Under the pieces are notes generated by a model. It searched no databases. It was given only the letters and a program-made list of their open reading frames with translations, and was not told where the DNA came from. The translations under genes were made by a program, and so were the position numbers. Source: an uncultured Paludibacter sp. (GTDB lineage: Bacteria > Bacteroidota > Bacteroidia > Bacteroidales > Paludibacteraceae). From it: a stretch of 6,699 bases of DNA. How positions within the stretch are numbered: position 1 is the stretch's first letter; each line of letters opens with the position of its first letter. The stretch covers positions 1 through 6,699 of the forward strand of contig CALFXE010000233.1 in NCBI GenBank assembly GCA_937927845.1, written 5' to 3'. Below are positions 1 to 6,699 of the stretch, piece after piece.

Positions 1-467
1 ATAAACATGTTATCAAACTTCCCTGCTTCTTGCCCATTTACCATTACAATACCCTTATAATCTAGTCCCAGAAACTCAATAATCACCTTTTCATTTTCCT
101 GTGCAGACAATTTTTCGCTTGGTATTTTGGCCCCAATTAACCAATGCCTATTTTCAATCCATTCAATTTTTGTACTGTTGACGCCCATGTTCCAATCTTC
201 AATAATGTTAGCATTTTTTAATGCTAACTGTACTGATCCAGGTATATTAATTGGGATATTGGCATACTCAGCCCAACTACCTTCAAGTTTTTCAAAATTA
301 AAATTCATCCTCCAAACATTCGGCCTATATCCCCATAAACGCCATTCCAGTGAAGAAGCATCCAGTGTGTATCCCGGTTCCATATTAAAACTGTTTGCAT
401 TTATTTTTATGGTTAGGATTGGGAAAAGGCTCAAATATAATAGAGTAAGTAGTAAAAGTTTTTTCAT
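1..467 (-). CDS. GH2-type (beta-mannosidase-like) secreted glycoside hydrolase, N-terminal fragment (3' end outside window)
   Basis: Starting at the ATG at 467-465 (MKKLLLLTLLYLSLF), the frame is open to the window edge, giving 155 residues plus two bases. The signal peptide spans about 1-24, probably cut after INA. There is no lipobox Cys near it, so a periplasmic or secreted enzyme is expected. The mature part fits the N-terminal jelly-roll sugar-binding domain of glycoside hydrolase family 2: LEWRLWGYRPNVW (40-52), a W.EY..IP...PGSV segment (65-79), WIENRHWLIGAKIP (103-116) matching the conserved Trp/Arg/Trp stretch, and EFLGLDYKGIVMVNGQEAGK (131-150), the usual 'GLDY...VNG' signature. Among GH2 subgroups the pattern looks most like beta-mannosidases, but beta-galactosidase, glucuronidase or exo-glucosaminidase activity cannot be excluded. 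The TIM barrel and catalytic Glu residues are beyond the window. The start is 10 bp after the preceding TAG with no Shine-Dalgarno sequence, so it is probably cotranscribed with the GxGYxYP gene. Confidence 0.85.
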   Translation of the reverse strand, partial: MKKLLLLTLLYLSLFPILTIKINANSFNMEPGYTLDASSLEWRLWGYRPNVWRMNFNFEKLEGSWAEYANIPINIPGSVQLALKNANIIEDWNMGVNSTKIEWIENRHWLIGAKIPSEKLSAQENEKVIIEFLGLDYKGIVMVNGQEAGKFDNMF

Positions 468-477
468 AGTTTGTTAT

Positions 478-2250
478 CTATTTCTTATTTAGTGTTGTTT
501 TGTAAAAATGGAAAAAATTATAAGCGTCAATAACTTCTATATCAAGCTCAGGTCTCATCTCTTTTAATCTACTTATAGCCGAAATCACTTGGTTAGGGCT
601 TGTCCATACTATTCTAAAAAAGTAATATTTTGGTGTTTCATCAGTTGATTTTGGGATAGATGATGACATTTCCTTAGCCGTTTGTTCAGCATTGTGGAAA
701 TTTGCTGCGTTATTAATTAGCTCAATTACCGGCATCCCATTCCAAACGTGAGGTGTAGGCAATTTCCCTCCATTGCCATGAAAATCGATAACAATCGTAG
801 CAAATCCATCCGGAGAAAATTGTGTGAATGCATCTTTAACGGCAGCAGAGGGTTCGTCCCAATCAAGGACCATGGGTGATAATGACATGTCCCATTGTTC
901 ATAGAATTTTTTATTATGATTAATAAACAATGGCAGGTAGGCCGGATCAATACGATTAGGATTCATATATCCTGCAGCACTTGCGTCCGCTGCAAAAAAA
1001 TCATTGTCGGTTTTGGTTTCATATAGATACTGCATAATATCAGGATAAGTTTCGGACAGATTGGGATTTATTCCCCATAAGAAAGGCATTGAGCCTCTTT
1101 TTTCATCATCCCAACGGGTGGGCATAAATTCGTACAATGGTGTAGCAGAGTCATAATCAGCCATCAAAATAGCAATGTACGTTTTGTTTTTTTCAGGATT
1201 TCTCAATGTTGGCCGGCCTTGTTTCATATTTTTCTGTGGAGCTTGAGAATGTACTGTTTGATTAAAACAATTATGCGCTACAGTATTCTGATAACAGTTG
1301 TAAGGTGATATAAGGTGTACGGTCTCCCATTCAGTTGGTACTGGATCGTGTTTACTTGGGTAGCCTTCAATGTTACTGTACTTAGGGAAGGAGAAGAAAC
1401 CTGCAACTTCCGTCATTTGTTGACCATTTGTCAATTTAAAAACGGCTTCCAACATCAATTTGTAAGTATCCAAATCTGTGCCAAGTGCTTGATTTGGATC
1501 ATCCAAAGGGACTTCATCACCCCAAGGAGATAGGTCATAAACAAAAGCGCGGTTATAGACAGCCCAATCCCTTGTTACTATATAGCTTACGTCACCTTTA
1601 TGGCGGGTCATATATGAGTCTTCGTACAAAAATAACCAATGGGGGTTACATCGTTTTGTTTCCAGATATTCTTTTATTGCCCAACGATATGCATCGTTTT
1701 TTCTACTCCCAGTAACAGAGCCCGTAAACATTCCCCTAAAATCTTTAATAATAGGTAAATCGATTATATTTAAATATTTATTAGCCATTTCAGGGCTTAA
1801 AACCAGTCCATCCTCTAAACCCGCTAAGGTAGTTGCTACGTTAATTGTAGCAGGGACTTGAGTATCCCAGATAATAACACCCTTCATTTTTGTTTTGGCA
1901 ATTTCCAGCAGTTGTTCAAAAGTATCTATATGAACTTGTTCTTTACCAGCCATCCAGCCTTTTGTGGAAAAAATGTTGAGCCAATAGGAGGGTTTATTTA
2001 AGGTATTAGACAATACATACAAGTGTGTCCCGTTTCTATTTAGTACACCTTGAATGCAAGCAACTGCCATTGCTTCGTCATACGATGAGATTGTAGACGA
2101 ACCTTTCAATTTGTACAAATAGATAGCATTCTCCGGCTTTTCAATAACTTTTAACTTTGGTGTATCCTCATGCTTATTGCAACTACAACTCACAGCCATG
2201 ATGAAAATGCCAAGAAATAAAGTAATGAGAAAATGTTTAAATAAATTCAT
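478..2250 (-). CDS. GxGYxYP-family putative glycoside hydrolase, lipoprotein
   Basis: This 590-residue protein resembles the GxGYxYP family, which is described as putative glycoside hydrolases linked to sugar-processing genes; I know of no established reaction or catalytic residues. The signal is a hydrophobic stretch at 6-20 followed by Cys22 and Cys24 (MAVSCSC). Cys22 is the better lipidation site, and the Lys/acidic residues after it (NKHED) fit surface export in Bacteroidota. Residues about 40-220 form the N-terminal alpha/beta part (YDEAMAVACIQGVLNRNG, GVIIWDTQVPATINVATTLAG). The C-terminal part includes IVTRDWAVYNRAFVYDLSPWGDE (224-246), GFFSFPKYSNIEGYPSKHD (284-302), ILMADYDSATPLYE (361-374), the family signature region ADASAAGYMNP (421-431), VLDWDEPS (461-468) and VIDFHGNGG (487-495). 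The signature reads AAGYMNP (425-431) instead of GxGYxYP. The stop lies only 10 bp before the GH2-type gene, suggesting the two are expressed together. The gene sits after the hairpin and a 121-bp gap, so it may also have its own promoter, though none is convincing. Confidence 0.85.
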   Translation of the reverse strand: MNLFKHFLITLFLGIFIMAVSCSCNKHEDTPKLKVIEKPENAIYLYKLKGSSTISSYDEAMAVACIQGVLNRNGTHLYVLSNTLNKPSYWLNIFSTKGWMAGKEQVHIDTFEQLLEIAKTKMKGVIIWDTQVPATINVATTLAGLEDGLVLSPEMANKYLNIIDLPIIKDFRGMFTGSVTGSRKNDAYRWAIKEYLETKRCNPHWLFLYEDSYMTRHKGDVSYIVTRDWAVYNRAFVYDLSPWGDEVPLDDPNQALGTDLDTYKLMLEAVFKLTNGQQMTEVAGFFSFPKYSNIEGYPSKHDPVPTEWETVHLISPYNCYQNTVAHNCFNQTVHSQAPQKNMKQGRPTLRNPEKNKTYIAILMADYDSATPLYEFMPTRWDDEKRGSMPFLWGINPNLSETYPDIMQYLYETKTDNDFFAADASAAGYMNPNRIDPAYLPLFINHNKKFYEQWDMSLSPMVLDWDEPSAAVKDAFTQFSPDGFATIVIDFHGNGGKLPTPHVWNGMPVIELINNAANFHNAEQTAKEMSSSIPKSTDETPKYYFFRIVWTSPNQVISAISRLKEMRPELDIEVIDAYNFFHFYKTTLNKK

Positions 2251-2318
2251 AGTTAATAGGTACTAATTTATCATTAATGACTATAATGTTATGAAGAGTT
2301 TTTTTTGAACAATAAACA

Positions 2319-2361
2319 ATCAAGCTAGGACTATTGCCACAAGCAATAGTCCTAGCTTGAT
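2319..2361 (-). terminator. Perfect 19-bp stem-loop with U-rich tail after the DUF3823-type gene
   Basis: The arms 2319-2337 and 2343-2361 are perfect reverse complements around a 5-nt loop (2338-2342, CACAA on the plus strand). In the minus-strand RNA the hairpin begins 10 nt after the DUF3823-type stop codon and is followed by UGUUUAUUGUU, 8 U in 11 nt, then an A8 run. The plus-strand side has no U tract, so a terminator for minus-strand transcripts is the best reading. The interrupted U tract suggests partial readthrough rather than a full stop. The next gene continues on the same strand, so the hairpin could equally be a 3'-end stabiliser or processing site that sets the ratio of the transport block to the enzyme block. 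Confidence 0.7.
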
Positions 2362-2371
2362 CGAAGTGGTG

Positions 2372-3568
2372 TCAGTACTCTTCGTAAAACTTCATATTGT
2401 CTATTTTAACTTCAACAGGTCCCTGAACATCAAGATGATACATTCTAAAGAAGTTGATAGCAGAAAGATCAATATTACCTCCTGATATCTCAGCTTCAGA
2501 CAATTTCAGAACAACTCTGTTCCAGCCGTTCTTGAGTCGAAGTTGACTCATGAAATTCCAATGTAGCTCTTGTGAATCAGGATTTCCGGAGCTTGTTATT
2601 TCAATCTGACCCGGCCAGTCCCAATTGAAAAGTGAAACGTCTGAGATATATAAATCAAATTGTAATACACCGTATTCAAGTCCCACTTTAGAATCAACAG
2701 GCTGATCGAAGTTTTTTTGTATGATGAATCCACCGCCGGAAGTAAACTTAATGGCATATGATCCTTGCTGGGGATTCTCTGAGCTCAAAACTGGCCCGTC
2801 ACCTCCAGCCCAACCCTGTATTGATTCACAATTGTCGAATATCGTCCCTACAGGTTCTGGCTCAGGCACAATTTCGCCAATTTCAAACAGCTTAGAAGGT
2901 GCATAATTAAACTTAATTCCAGGAACAGAAGTTACGGCACCAACTCTAAAGTAGTAAGATTTATTAGGTTTAAAGAAAGTTGAGTTTTTAGCAAGATTTA
3001 TTGCTAATTTGAAAACTTCTTCTGAGTTAACCGGCCTATTAATTATTCTTTCACTTGCAACTAGACGAACAGGTTCACCTACAATTGATTCACTATGAGC
3101 ATATAAACCAATTTTTCTCACTGCATCAGGGGTGTTCTGTTGAATTGAAAAGGTTACAATTATCGTATTTCCATCTTTTACAAAAGATACATCTTTTATT
3201 CTTAAATACGGTGTAACAACAAAATCCAATTTCGTATTATTATCTATTTTAATTTCTTGTTCATCAAGTTGCAGGAAATTCCTTGAATCAGGCTGAACCG
3301 TGTATGTATTTGAAAATAAAAGTGTATTAGCATACGTCCCATCACTCTTAACTCTCAAATATTGTGGTGAAACGGGATCATAGCCATGTTCTATCAATTT
3401 AATTGTTGTACCGTTAATTAGATCTGATTGAACCAGTTCATTAGTTTCAGAATCAATTATACGTCCTGAAATTGAAGCATCAGGGTAATCATAATTATCA
3501 AGTTTACATGAATATAATAATGTTGAGAAAACGCAAGAGAAAAAGAGATATTTGATTATTGTCTTCAT
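2372..3568 (-). CDS. DUF3823-type lipoprotein with C-terminal CBM-like beta-sandwich (SusE/F position)
   Basis: This 398-residue lipoprotein has a signal ending in LLYSC (Cys21). The mature start, CKLDNYDYPDASISGRIID, is typical of DUF3823 proteins, which follow susCD genes in many PULs. The DUF3823-like N-terminal domain (about 24-120) is a beta-rich fold containing LIEHGYDP and VKSDGTYANTLLFSNTY and ending at FVVTPYLRIKDVSF. A second Ig-like domain covers about 121-230. A short Pro/Glu linker (VPEPEPVG, 234-241) then leads to a separate module at about 243-398. That module shows the pattern of a jelly-roll carbohydrate-binding domain: a start with IFDNCESIQGWAGGD, a central QGSYAIKFTSGGG, LQFDLYISD, a Trp-rich loop FNWDWPGQIEITSSG, LKNGWNRVVLKL and a closing VEVKIDNMKFYEEY. 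The likely role is glycan capture at the cell surface beside SusD; this is inferred from position and fold pattern. No catalytic motif was seen. The gene starts 20 bp after the susD-like stop and is followed by a strong hairpin. Confidence 0.88.
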   Translation of the reverse strand: MKTIIKYLFFSCVFSTLLYSCKLDNYDYPDASISGRIIDSETNELVQSDLINGTTIKLIEHGYDPVSPQYLRVKSDGTYANTLLFSNTYTVQPDSRNFLQLDEQEIKIDNNTKLDFVVTPYLRIKDVSFVKDGNTIIVTFSIQQNTPDAVRKIGLYAHSESIVGEPVRLVASERIINRPVNSEEVFKLAINLAKNSTFFKPNKSYYFRVGAVTSVPGIKFNYAPSKLFEIGEIVPEPEPVGTIFDNCESIQGWAGGDGPVLSSENPQQGSYAIKFTSGGGFIIQKNFDQPVDSKVGLEYGVLQFDLYISDVSLFNWDWPGQIEITSSGNPDSQELHWNFMSQLRLKNGWNRVVLKLSEAEISGGNIDLSAINFFRMYHLDVQGPVEVKIDNMKFYEEY

Positions 3569-3588
3569 ATTATATTATTGTTTATTAG

Positions 3589-5496
3589 TTAATATTCAGG
3601 ATTTTGTATCAGATCATTTGATCCTATTCCCGGAATCGGACCGTAGTACATCCTTTTGTCAAATGAAAGCGGAACACCTCTGATTATATGTTTTCTGACA
3701 AAGATATACTTTGGTGGGCTTACTCGTAAATCTAATACAGGTAATAAGGCTTTGGGAATTGTATTATTAAATTCTTCATGAAACTCCCTTCTGCGAATTA
3801 AATCCCACCAGCGTTTATTCTCAAAAGCAAATTCTACCCGCCTTTCTCTTAATACATTTTCTATTGTCAGGTTTATATTAGTGGTGTGACCAGCCCTTTT
3901 TCTGGTTTCGTTTAAAGCATCTTTGGCAATAGTTTGAGCTCCTCCTTCTGAATATCCACTTTCTACTACTGCTTCAGCATAATTCAACAAAACTTCTGCG
4001 TAACGAAATTCCATCCAGTCGTTCGTGGAAAAACCTAATGAACTATTTCCATCAACCGGAGTTGGGGAAAGAAACTTTTTAAAGCTAAATCCTTTACGAG
4101 TCATTTCAGCCAGATGTTGTTGGTCAAACCCTGAATACTCTTTCCATGAATCTGCGCCAAATGTATGGTAGGTCACTCCATTAACAGTTATTGATGCTTT
4201 ATCAGCTTCAATAACTGGTGTGCCATCCGGTTGAATGTACCCGGCTTGTATGTTGATTGTGTTTCCTTTCCATTCTGTACCGGGTAATATTACTGTAGAC
4301 CACAACCTCGCATCTTTGTTTTTAAAAATATCAAACGGTGTATCAAAGTGTAAATAATTTTTACCCCCACTGTAGCCGTTATAATCATTTATATTGCCGT
4401 TTGCAGTGGTGACAATTGGTGAATCCTGACCAGGGTTTTGATAAGATTCATAAGTATCCACTAGCTCTAAAGTAGGATTCATCCGTCCAGGATGTGGGGC
4501 GCCATCAGCAGTTTGATTAGGGTTAAACCAGAAATCCATGCTGTGGCCACTTCCCGGTTTCCCGTAACCATATACGAGTATTGCTTCTTCTGGAGCTATA
4601 TTTGGATCTTGAAAAAGTTTTAAAATGTTGTCTATAGCTTCATCTACGGTTGATGGATTTGCTTTATATAGCCCGTGAAAACCGCCATCCATAATGGCTT
4701 TTGATGCTTCTATACATAATTTATAATAGTGGTTAGCATTTGATTCGTCCATTCCCACTAATCCTAATGAAACGGCTTCTCCTGATAACGGAGCTTTGTT
4801 CCAATACTTTGCGATGGATCCGGCATGAAGTGCAGCCCTGGATTTCAGTGCATATGCCGCCCATTTTGTGGCTCTTCTTGAATCATTTCCGCTTCTTTTT
4901 TCAGGTAGAAATTTAATAGCTTCATCACACTCGTTCATAATAAAATCCCAAGTCTCTTTTTCAGTACTTCTTGGAACTTTTAATAGGTCAATTTCAGAGG
5001 TATACTCCTGAAAAACATCAATAATAGGTAGTCCTCCATACCGTTTTGCTAAAGCAAAATAAGTAAATGCTCTTAGAAAATGTGCTTCACTAAGAAGTTC
5101 GTTTTTCTTATCTTCACTAAGAGTTGATATATTAGGTATTTCTTTGAACAATAAGTTAATATCTCTATTTAATTTGTAACCTGCATTCCACCAGGGGAAG
5201 TTCTCCCCATCAACTAAGTGATTGTATTCCGAGTTAACAGCGTTGCCCGCTTGAGCATCAGGATGAATGCCAACAGTATTAACCAAGCCGGTATGAAAAC
5301 CTACACGATTGTAAGTAAAGTCCTCGAAAGGAGCTTGATAATATAAATTTGCAAAATATACACGAATACCATCTTCGCTTGCCAACAATACTCCTGAGCT
5401 TACTTTGTCAAGTGGTTGTAAATCCATTATATCGCGACAAGATGAGAAAAATATCAAAGAAAATGGAATTATTAATAATATATATATTCTTTTCAT
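3589..5496 (-). CDS. RagB/SusD-family surface glycan-binding lipoprotein
   Basis: This 635-residue SusD homologue is the partner and lid of the SusC transporter encoded just upstream. Residues 1-20 form a lipoprotein signal ending in FFSSC, so Cys20 should be lipidated, and the protein is expected at the outer face of the outer membrane. SusD landmarks are an N-terminal ligand region around residues 40-110, the helical TPR-like part with EAHFLRAFTYFALAKRYGG (137-155) and RATKWAAYALKSRAALHAG (208-226), EFRYAEVLLNYAEA (496-509), ERRVEFAFENKRWWDLIRRR (551-570), and the common C-terminal ending with QNPEY. It is somewhat longer than many SusD proteins; the extra length seems to lie in the loop-rich part at about 310-480, which usually carries the glycan-contacting loops. 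The start ATG has no Shine-Dalgarno sequence, only an AT-rich leader, which is normal in Bacteroidota. It ends in TAA, and the next gene begins 20 bp later, indicating cotranscription. The ligand cannot be predicted. Confidence 0.97.
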   Translation of the reverse strand: MKRIYILLIIPFSLIFFSSCRDIMDLQPLDKVSSGVLLASEDGIRVYFANLYYQAPFEDFTYNRVGFHTGLVNTVGIHPDAQAGNAVNSEYNHLVDGENFPWWNAGYKLNRDINLLFKEIPNISTLSEDKKNELLSEAHFLRAFTYFALAKRYGGLPIIDVFQEYTSEIDLLKVPRSTEKETWDFIMNECDEAIKFLPEKRSGNDSRRATKWAAYALKSRAALHAGSIAKYWNKAPLSGEAVSLGLVGMDESNANHYYKLCIEASKAIMDGGFHGLYKANPSTVDEAIDNILKLFQDPNIAPEEAILVYGYGKPGSGHSMDFWFNPNQTADGAPHPGRMNPTLELVDTYESYQNPGQDSPIVTTANGNINDYNGYSGGKNYLHFDTPFDIFKNKDARLWSTVILPGTEWKGNTINIQAGYIQPDGTPVIEADKASITVNGVTYHTFGADSWKEYSGFDQQHLAEMTRKGFSFKKFLSPTPVDGNSSLGFSTNDWMEFRYAEVLLNYAEAVVESGYSEGGAQTIAKDALNETRKRAGHTTNINLTIENVLRERRVEFAFENKRWWDLIRRREFHEEFNNTIPKALLPVLDLRVSPPKYIFVRKHIIRGVPLSFDKRMYYGPIPGIGSNDLIQNPEY

Positions 5497-5586
5497 AAAA
5501 GTAATTTATTTAATTAGTGCATTAATGTAATCTGATGTTTTCATTTTGTTCATTGATAACAGAAGTAATATAATGTTTACGACATT

Positions 5587-6699
5587 CTAGAATGTTAGAT
5601 TGACTCCGAGATTAAAACTCTTATTTAGCGGGTATACCCAACCGGCATTATATGCTCCCTCGATACGCTCCGGGTCAAAAGGTTTTACAAACGGATCAGT
5701 TAAAGTAAGTAGATTATAGCCGTTTATGTATACTCTAAGATTTTGCATGTTGAGTGAATTTACAAACTTTGAGGGTAGACTGTATCCAACTTCTAGTGAT
5801 TTTAATCTTAAATAAGATGCATCGCGTCTCCACACTGAACTTTCATGGTACATGGCTCCCACATCAGGTTGTCGTCTTATCGCAGGCCAGTCACCTTTTA
5901 TCCATTCGCTGTCTGAGGTATATGGATCGGACAAATGCCATCTGTTGTAGAAATATGCTGGCATATTGCCATCATTCCAGAGCATTGTTGCATAATTGTG
6001 TGTAAATCTTACGCTATATTTACCTGATCCCTGCCATAACATGTTAAAATCAAAATCTTTCCATTTTGAATTGAATATTAAACCGTAATGCAATTTTGGA
6101 TTACCTCCCCATGCTAAAGGGATAATATCATTTCCATCAATTACACCATCATCATTGACGTCTCTGTATCGAAAATCACCTGGAATCTCGAGACTGTTAC
6201 CCAAAGTGCCATTTTGAATTGGAGCATTAACAATTTCTTCTTTTGATTGAAATTGACCAATATAGTCATACATCCAAATTACATCACTCCATCTTTCATT
6301 TTGTCCGTTGCGCCAACGATCCATACTATTTACAAAAGGACCCCTTTCTGCATATACAACCATTCTGCGTGCAAAATTGACATTCCCGCTAACATTAAAT
6401 GAAAAATCAGTTGTCACTTTTTTAGCGTAGCCGATAGAGAGTTCAATACCCCTCACTCTATCTTTATTTAAATTCTCTTGAGGTAAACTTGCTCCAAAAG
6501 TATTTGGCAGTGTGGCATTTCGGTAAGCCAATAATCCCGAACGATCTCTTTGATAAACATCAAATTCAAGATTTATTTGATTGTTTAATAATCCTAAATC
6601 AAATCCAAGATCTTTAACGATCGAAGTATACCATGTCAATTTTTCGTTAACAACCCCAGGCGCAGATGCCCCACTTGTCCATGTTCCATTAGCAAATTC
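5587..6699 (-). CDS. SusC/RagA-family TonB-linked outer-membrane transporter, C-terminal part (5' end outside window)
   Basis: The frame is open to the window edge at 6699 and encodes the last 370 residues of a protein that is usually about 1000 residues long. Any start inside the window would be artificial. Family proteins form a 22-stranded outer-membrane barrel that imports oligosaccharides with TonB energy and is capped by a SusD lid. Visible SusC hallmarks are the GTWTSGASAPG and LTWYTS stretch (residues 5-25 of the fragment), FDVYQRDRSGLLA (46-58), LPNTFGASLPQENL (64-77), the acidic loop DVNDDGVIDGND (180-191), RRDASYLRLKSLEVGYSLP (291-309) and the NGYNLLTLTDPF region (326-337). The protein ends in NLTF, and a terminal Phe is typical of barrel-assembly signals. 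The stop codon is TAG at 5589-5587. The susD-like gene follows after 90 bp, the expected SusC-SusD order. The plug and TonB box are not visible, so carboxypeptidase-like or regulatory N-terminal extensions cannot be judged. Family assignment is firm; substrate is unknown. Confidence 0.96.
   Translation of the reverse strand, partial: EFANGTWTSGASAPGVVNEKLTWYTSIVKDLGFDLGLLNNQINLEFDVYQRDRSGLLAYRNATLPNTFGASLPQENLNKDRVRGIELSIGYAKKVTTDFSFNVSGNVNFARRMVVYAERGPFVNSMDRWRNGQNERWSDVIWMYDYIGQFQSKEEIVNAPIQNGTLGNSLEIPGDFRYRDVNDDGVIDGNDIIPLAWGGNPKLHYGLIFNSKWKDFDFNMLWQGSGKYSVRFTHNYATMLWNDGNMPAYFYNRWHLSDPYTSDSEWIKGDWPAIRRQPDVGAMYHESSVWRRDASYLRLKSLEVGYSLPSKFVNSLNMQNLRVYINGYNLLTLTDPFVKPFDPERIEGAYNAGWVYPLNKSFNLGVNLTF

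Noticed and set aside
127..492. A 121-codon plus-strand open frame
   Set aside because: It lies opposite the GH2-type N-terminus and the end of the GxGYxYP gene, which both have clear family motifs. Its translation shows no recognisable domain.
1315..1715. Two short overlapping plus-strand open frames, and a 74-codon minus-strand frame at 726-950
   Set aside because: All lie within the GxGYxYP coding region in other frames and have no family resemblance; they are shadows.
2251..2318. A Bacteroidota-type promoter (TTTG near -33, TAnnTTTG near -7) for the GxGYxYP gene
   Set aside because: On the minus strand only partial matches such as TAAATTAG and TAACATTA occur, without a properly spaced -33 element. 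This is too weak to annotate.
2721..2906. A 61-codon plus-strand open frame
   Set aside because: It is antisense to the linker and CBM-like part of the DUF3823-type gene, with no independent support.
5497..5586. A terminator or separate promoter between the SusC-type and SusD-type genes
   Set aside because: The 90-bp gap is AT-rich, but I found no stem longer than a few base pairs and no convincing promoter. Cotranscription is the simplest reading.
5754..6005. An 83-codon plus-strand open frame
   Set aside because: It is antisense to a highly conserved SusC region and has no domain or leader of its own.
6133..6168. Dockerin or EF-hand calcium-binding repeat (DVNDDGVIDGND)
   Set aside because: This single acidic loop is a usual feature of SusC C-terminal barrels. 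There is no second repeat, so no dockerin is called.
6637..6639. A TTG codon as the start of the SusC-type gene
   Set aside because: The same frame continues upstream to the window edge with conserved SusC residues (GTWTSGASAPG), so the codon is an internal Leu.

Overview
The window is the downstream part of a polysaccharide utilization locus (PUL) from a member of the Bacteroidota. This rests on a SusC/SusD pair, lipoproteins with Bacteroidota-type lipoboxes, AT-rich leaders without Shine-Dalgarno sequences, and generally AT-rich DNA. The genus cannot be fixed from the sequence. Every gene I can support lies on the minus strand, so transcription runs from the high coordinates to the low ones.

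In order of transcription: (1) 6699-5587, the last 370 residues of a SusC-type TonB-dependent outer-membrane transporter, whose 5' end lies outside the window; (2) 5496-3589, its SusD partner, a 635-residue surface glycan-binding lipoprotein; (3) 3568-2372, a 398-residue lipoprotein in the SusE/F position, with an N-terminal DUF3823-like part and an extra C-terminal carbohydrate-binding-like beta-sandwich; (4) a perfect 19-bp hairpin at 2319-2361 followed by a U-rich stretch in the minus-strand RNA; (5) 2250-478, a 590-residue lipoprotein of the GxGYxYP putative glycoside hydrolase family, with a divergent signature motif; (6) 467-1, the first 155 residues of a secreted GH2-type (beta-mannosidase-like) glycoside hydrolase, which runs off the low-coordinate edge before its catalytic domain.

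The inferred working model is as follows. SusD and the DUF3823/CBM-like lipoprotein capture a glycan at the cell surface. The GxGYxYP lipoprotein acts on it or binds it there. SusC imports oligosaccharides, and the periplasmic GH2 enzyme removes terminal sugars. The substrate cannot be read from this window. A beta-linked hexoside, such as a beta-mannoside or beta-galactoside, is possible from the GH2 resemblance alone.

The hairpin splits the locus into a binding/transport block and an enzyme block, and may lower expression of the second relative to the first. I saw no RNA genes, mobile elements, CRISPR arrays or frameshifts. No stretch over 300 bases lacks a gene; the largest gaps are 121 bp (2251-2371) and 90 bp (5497-5586).
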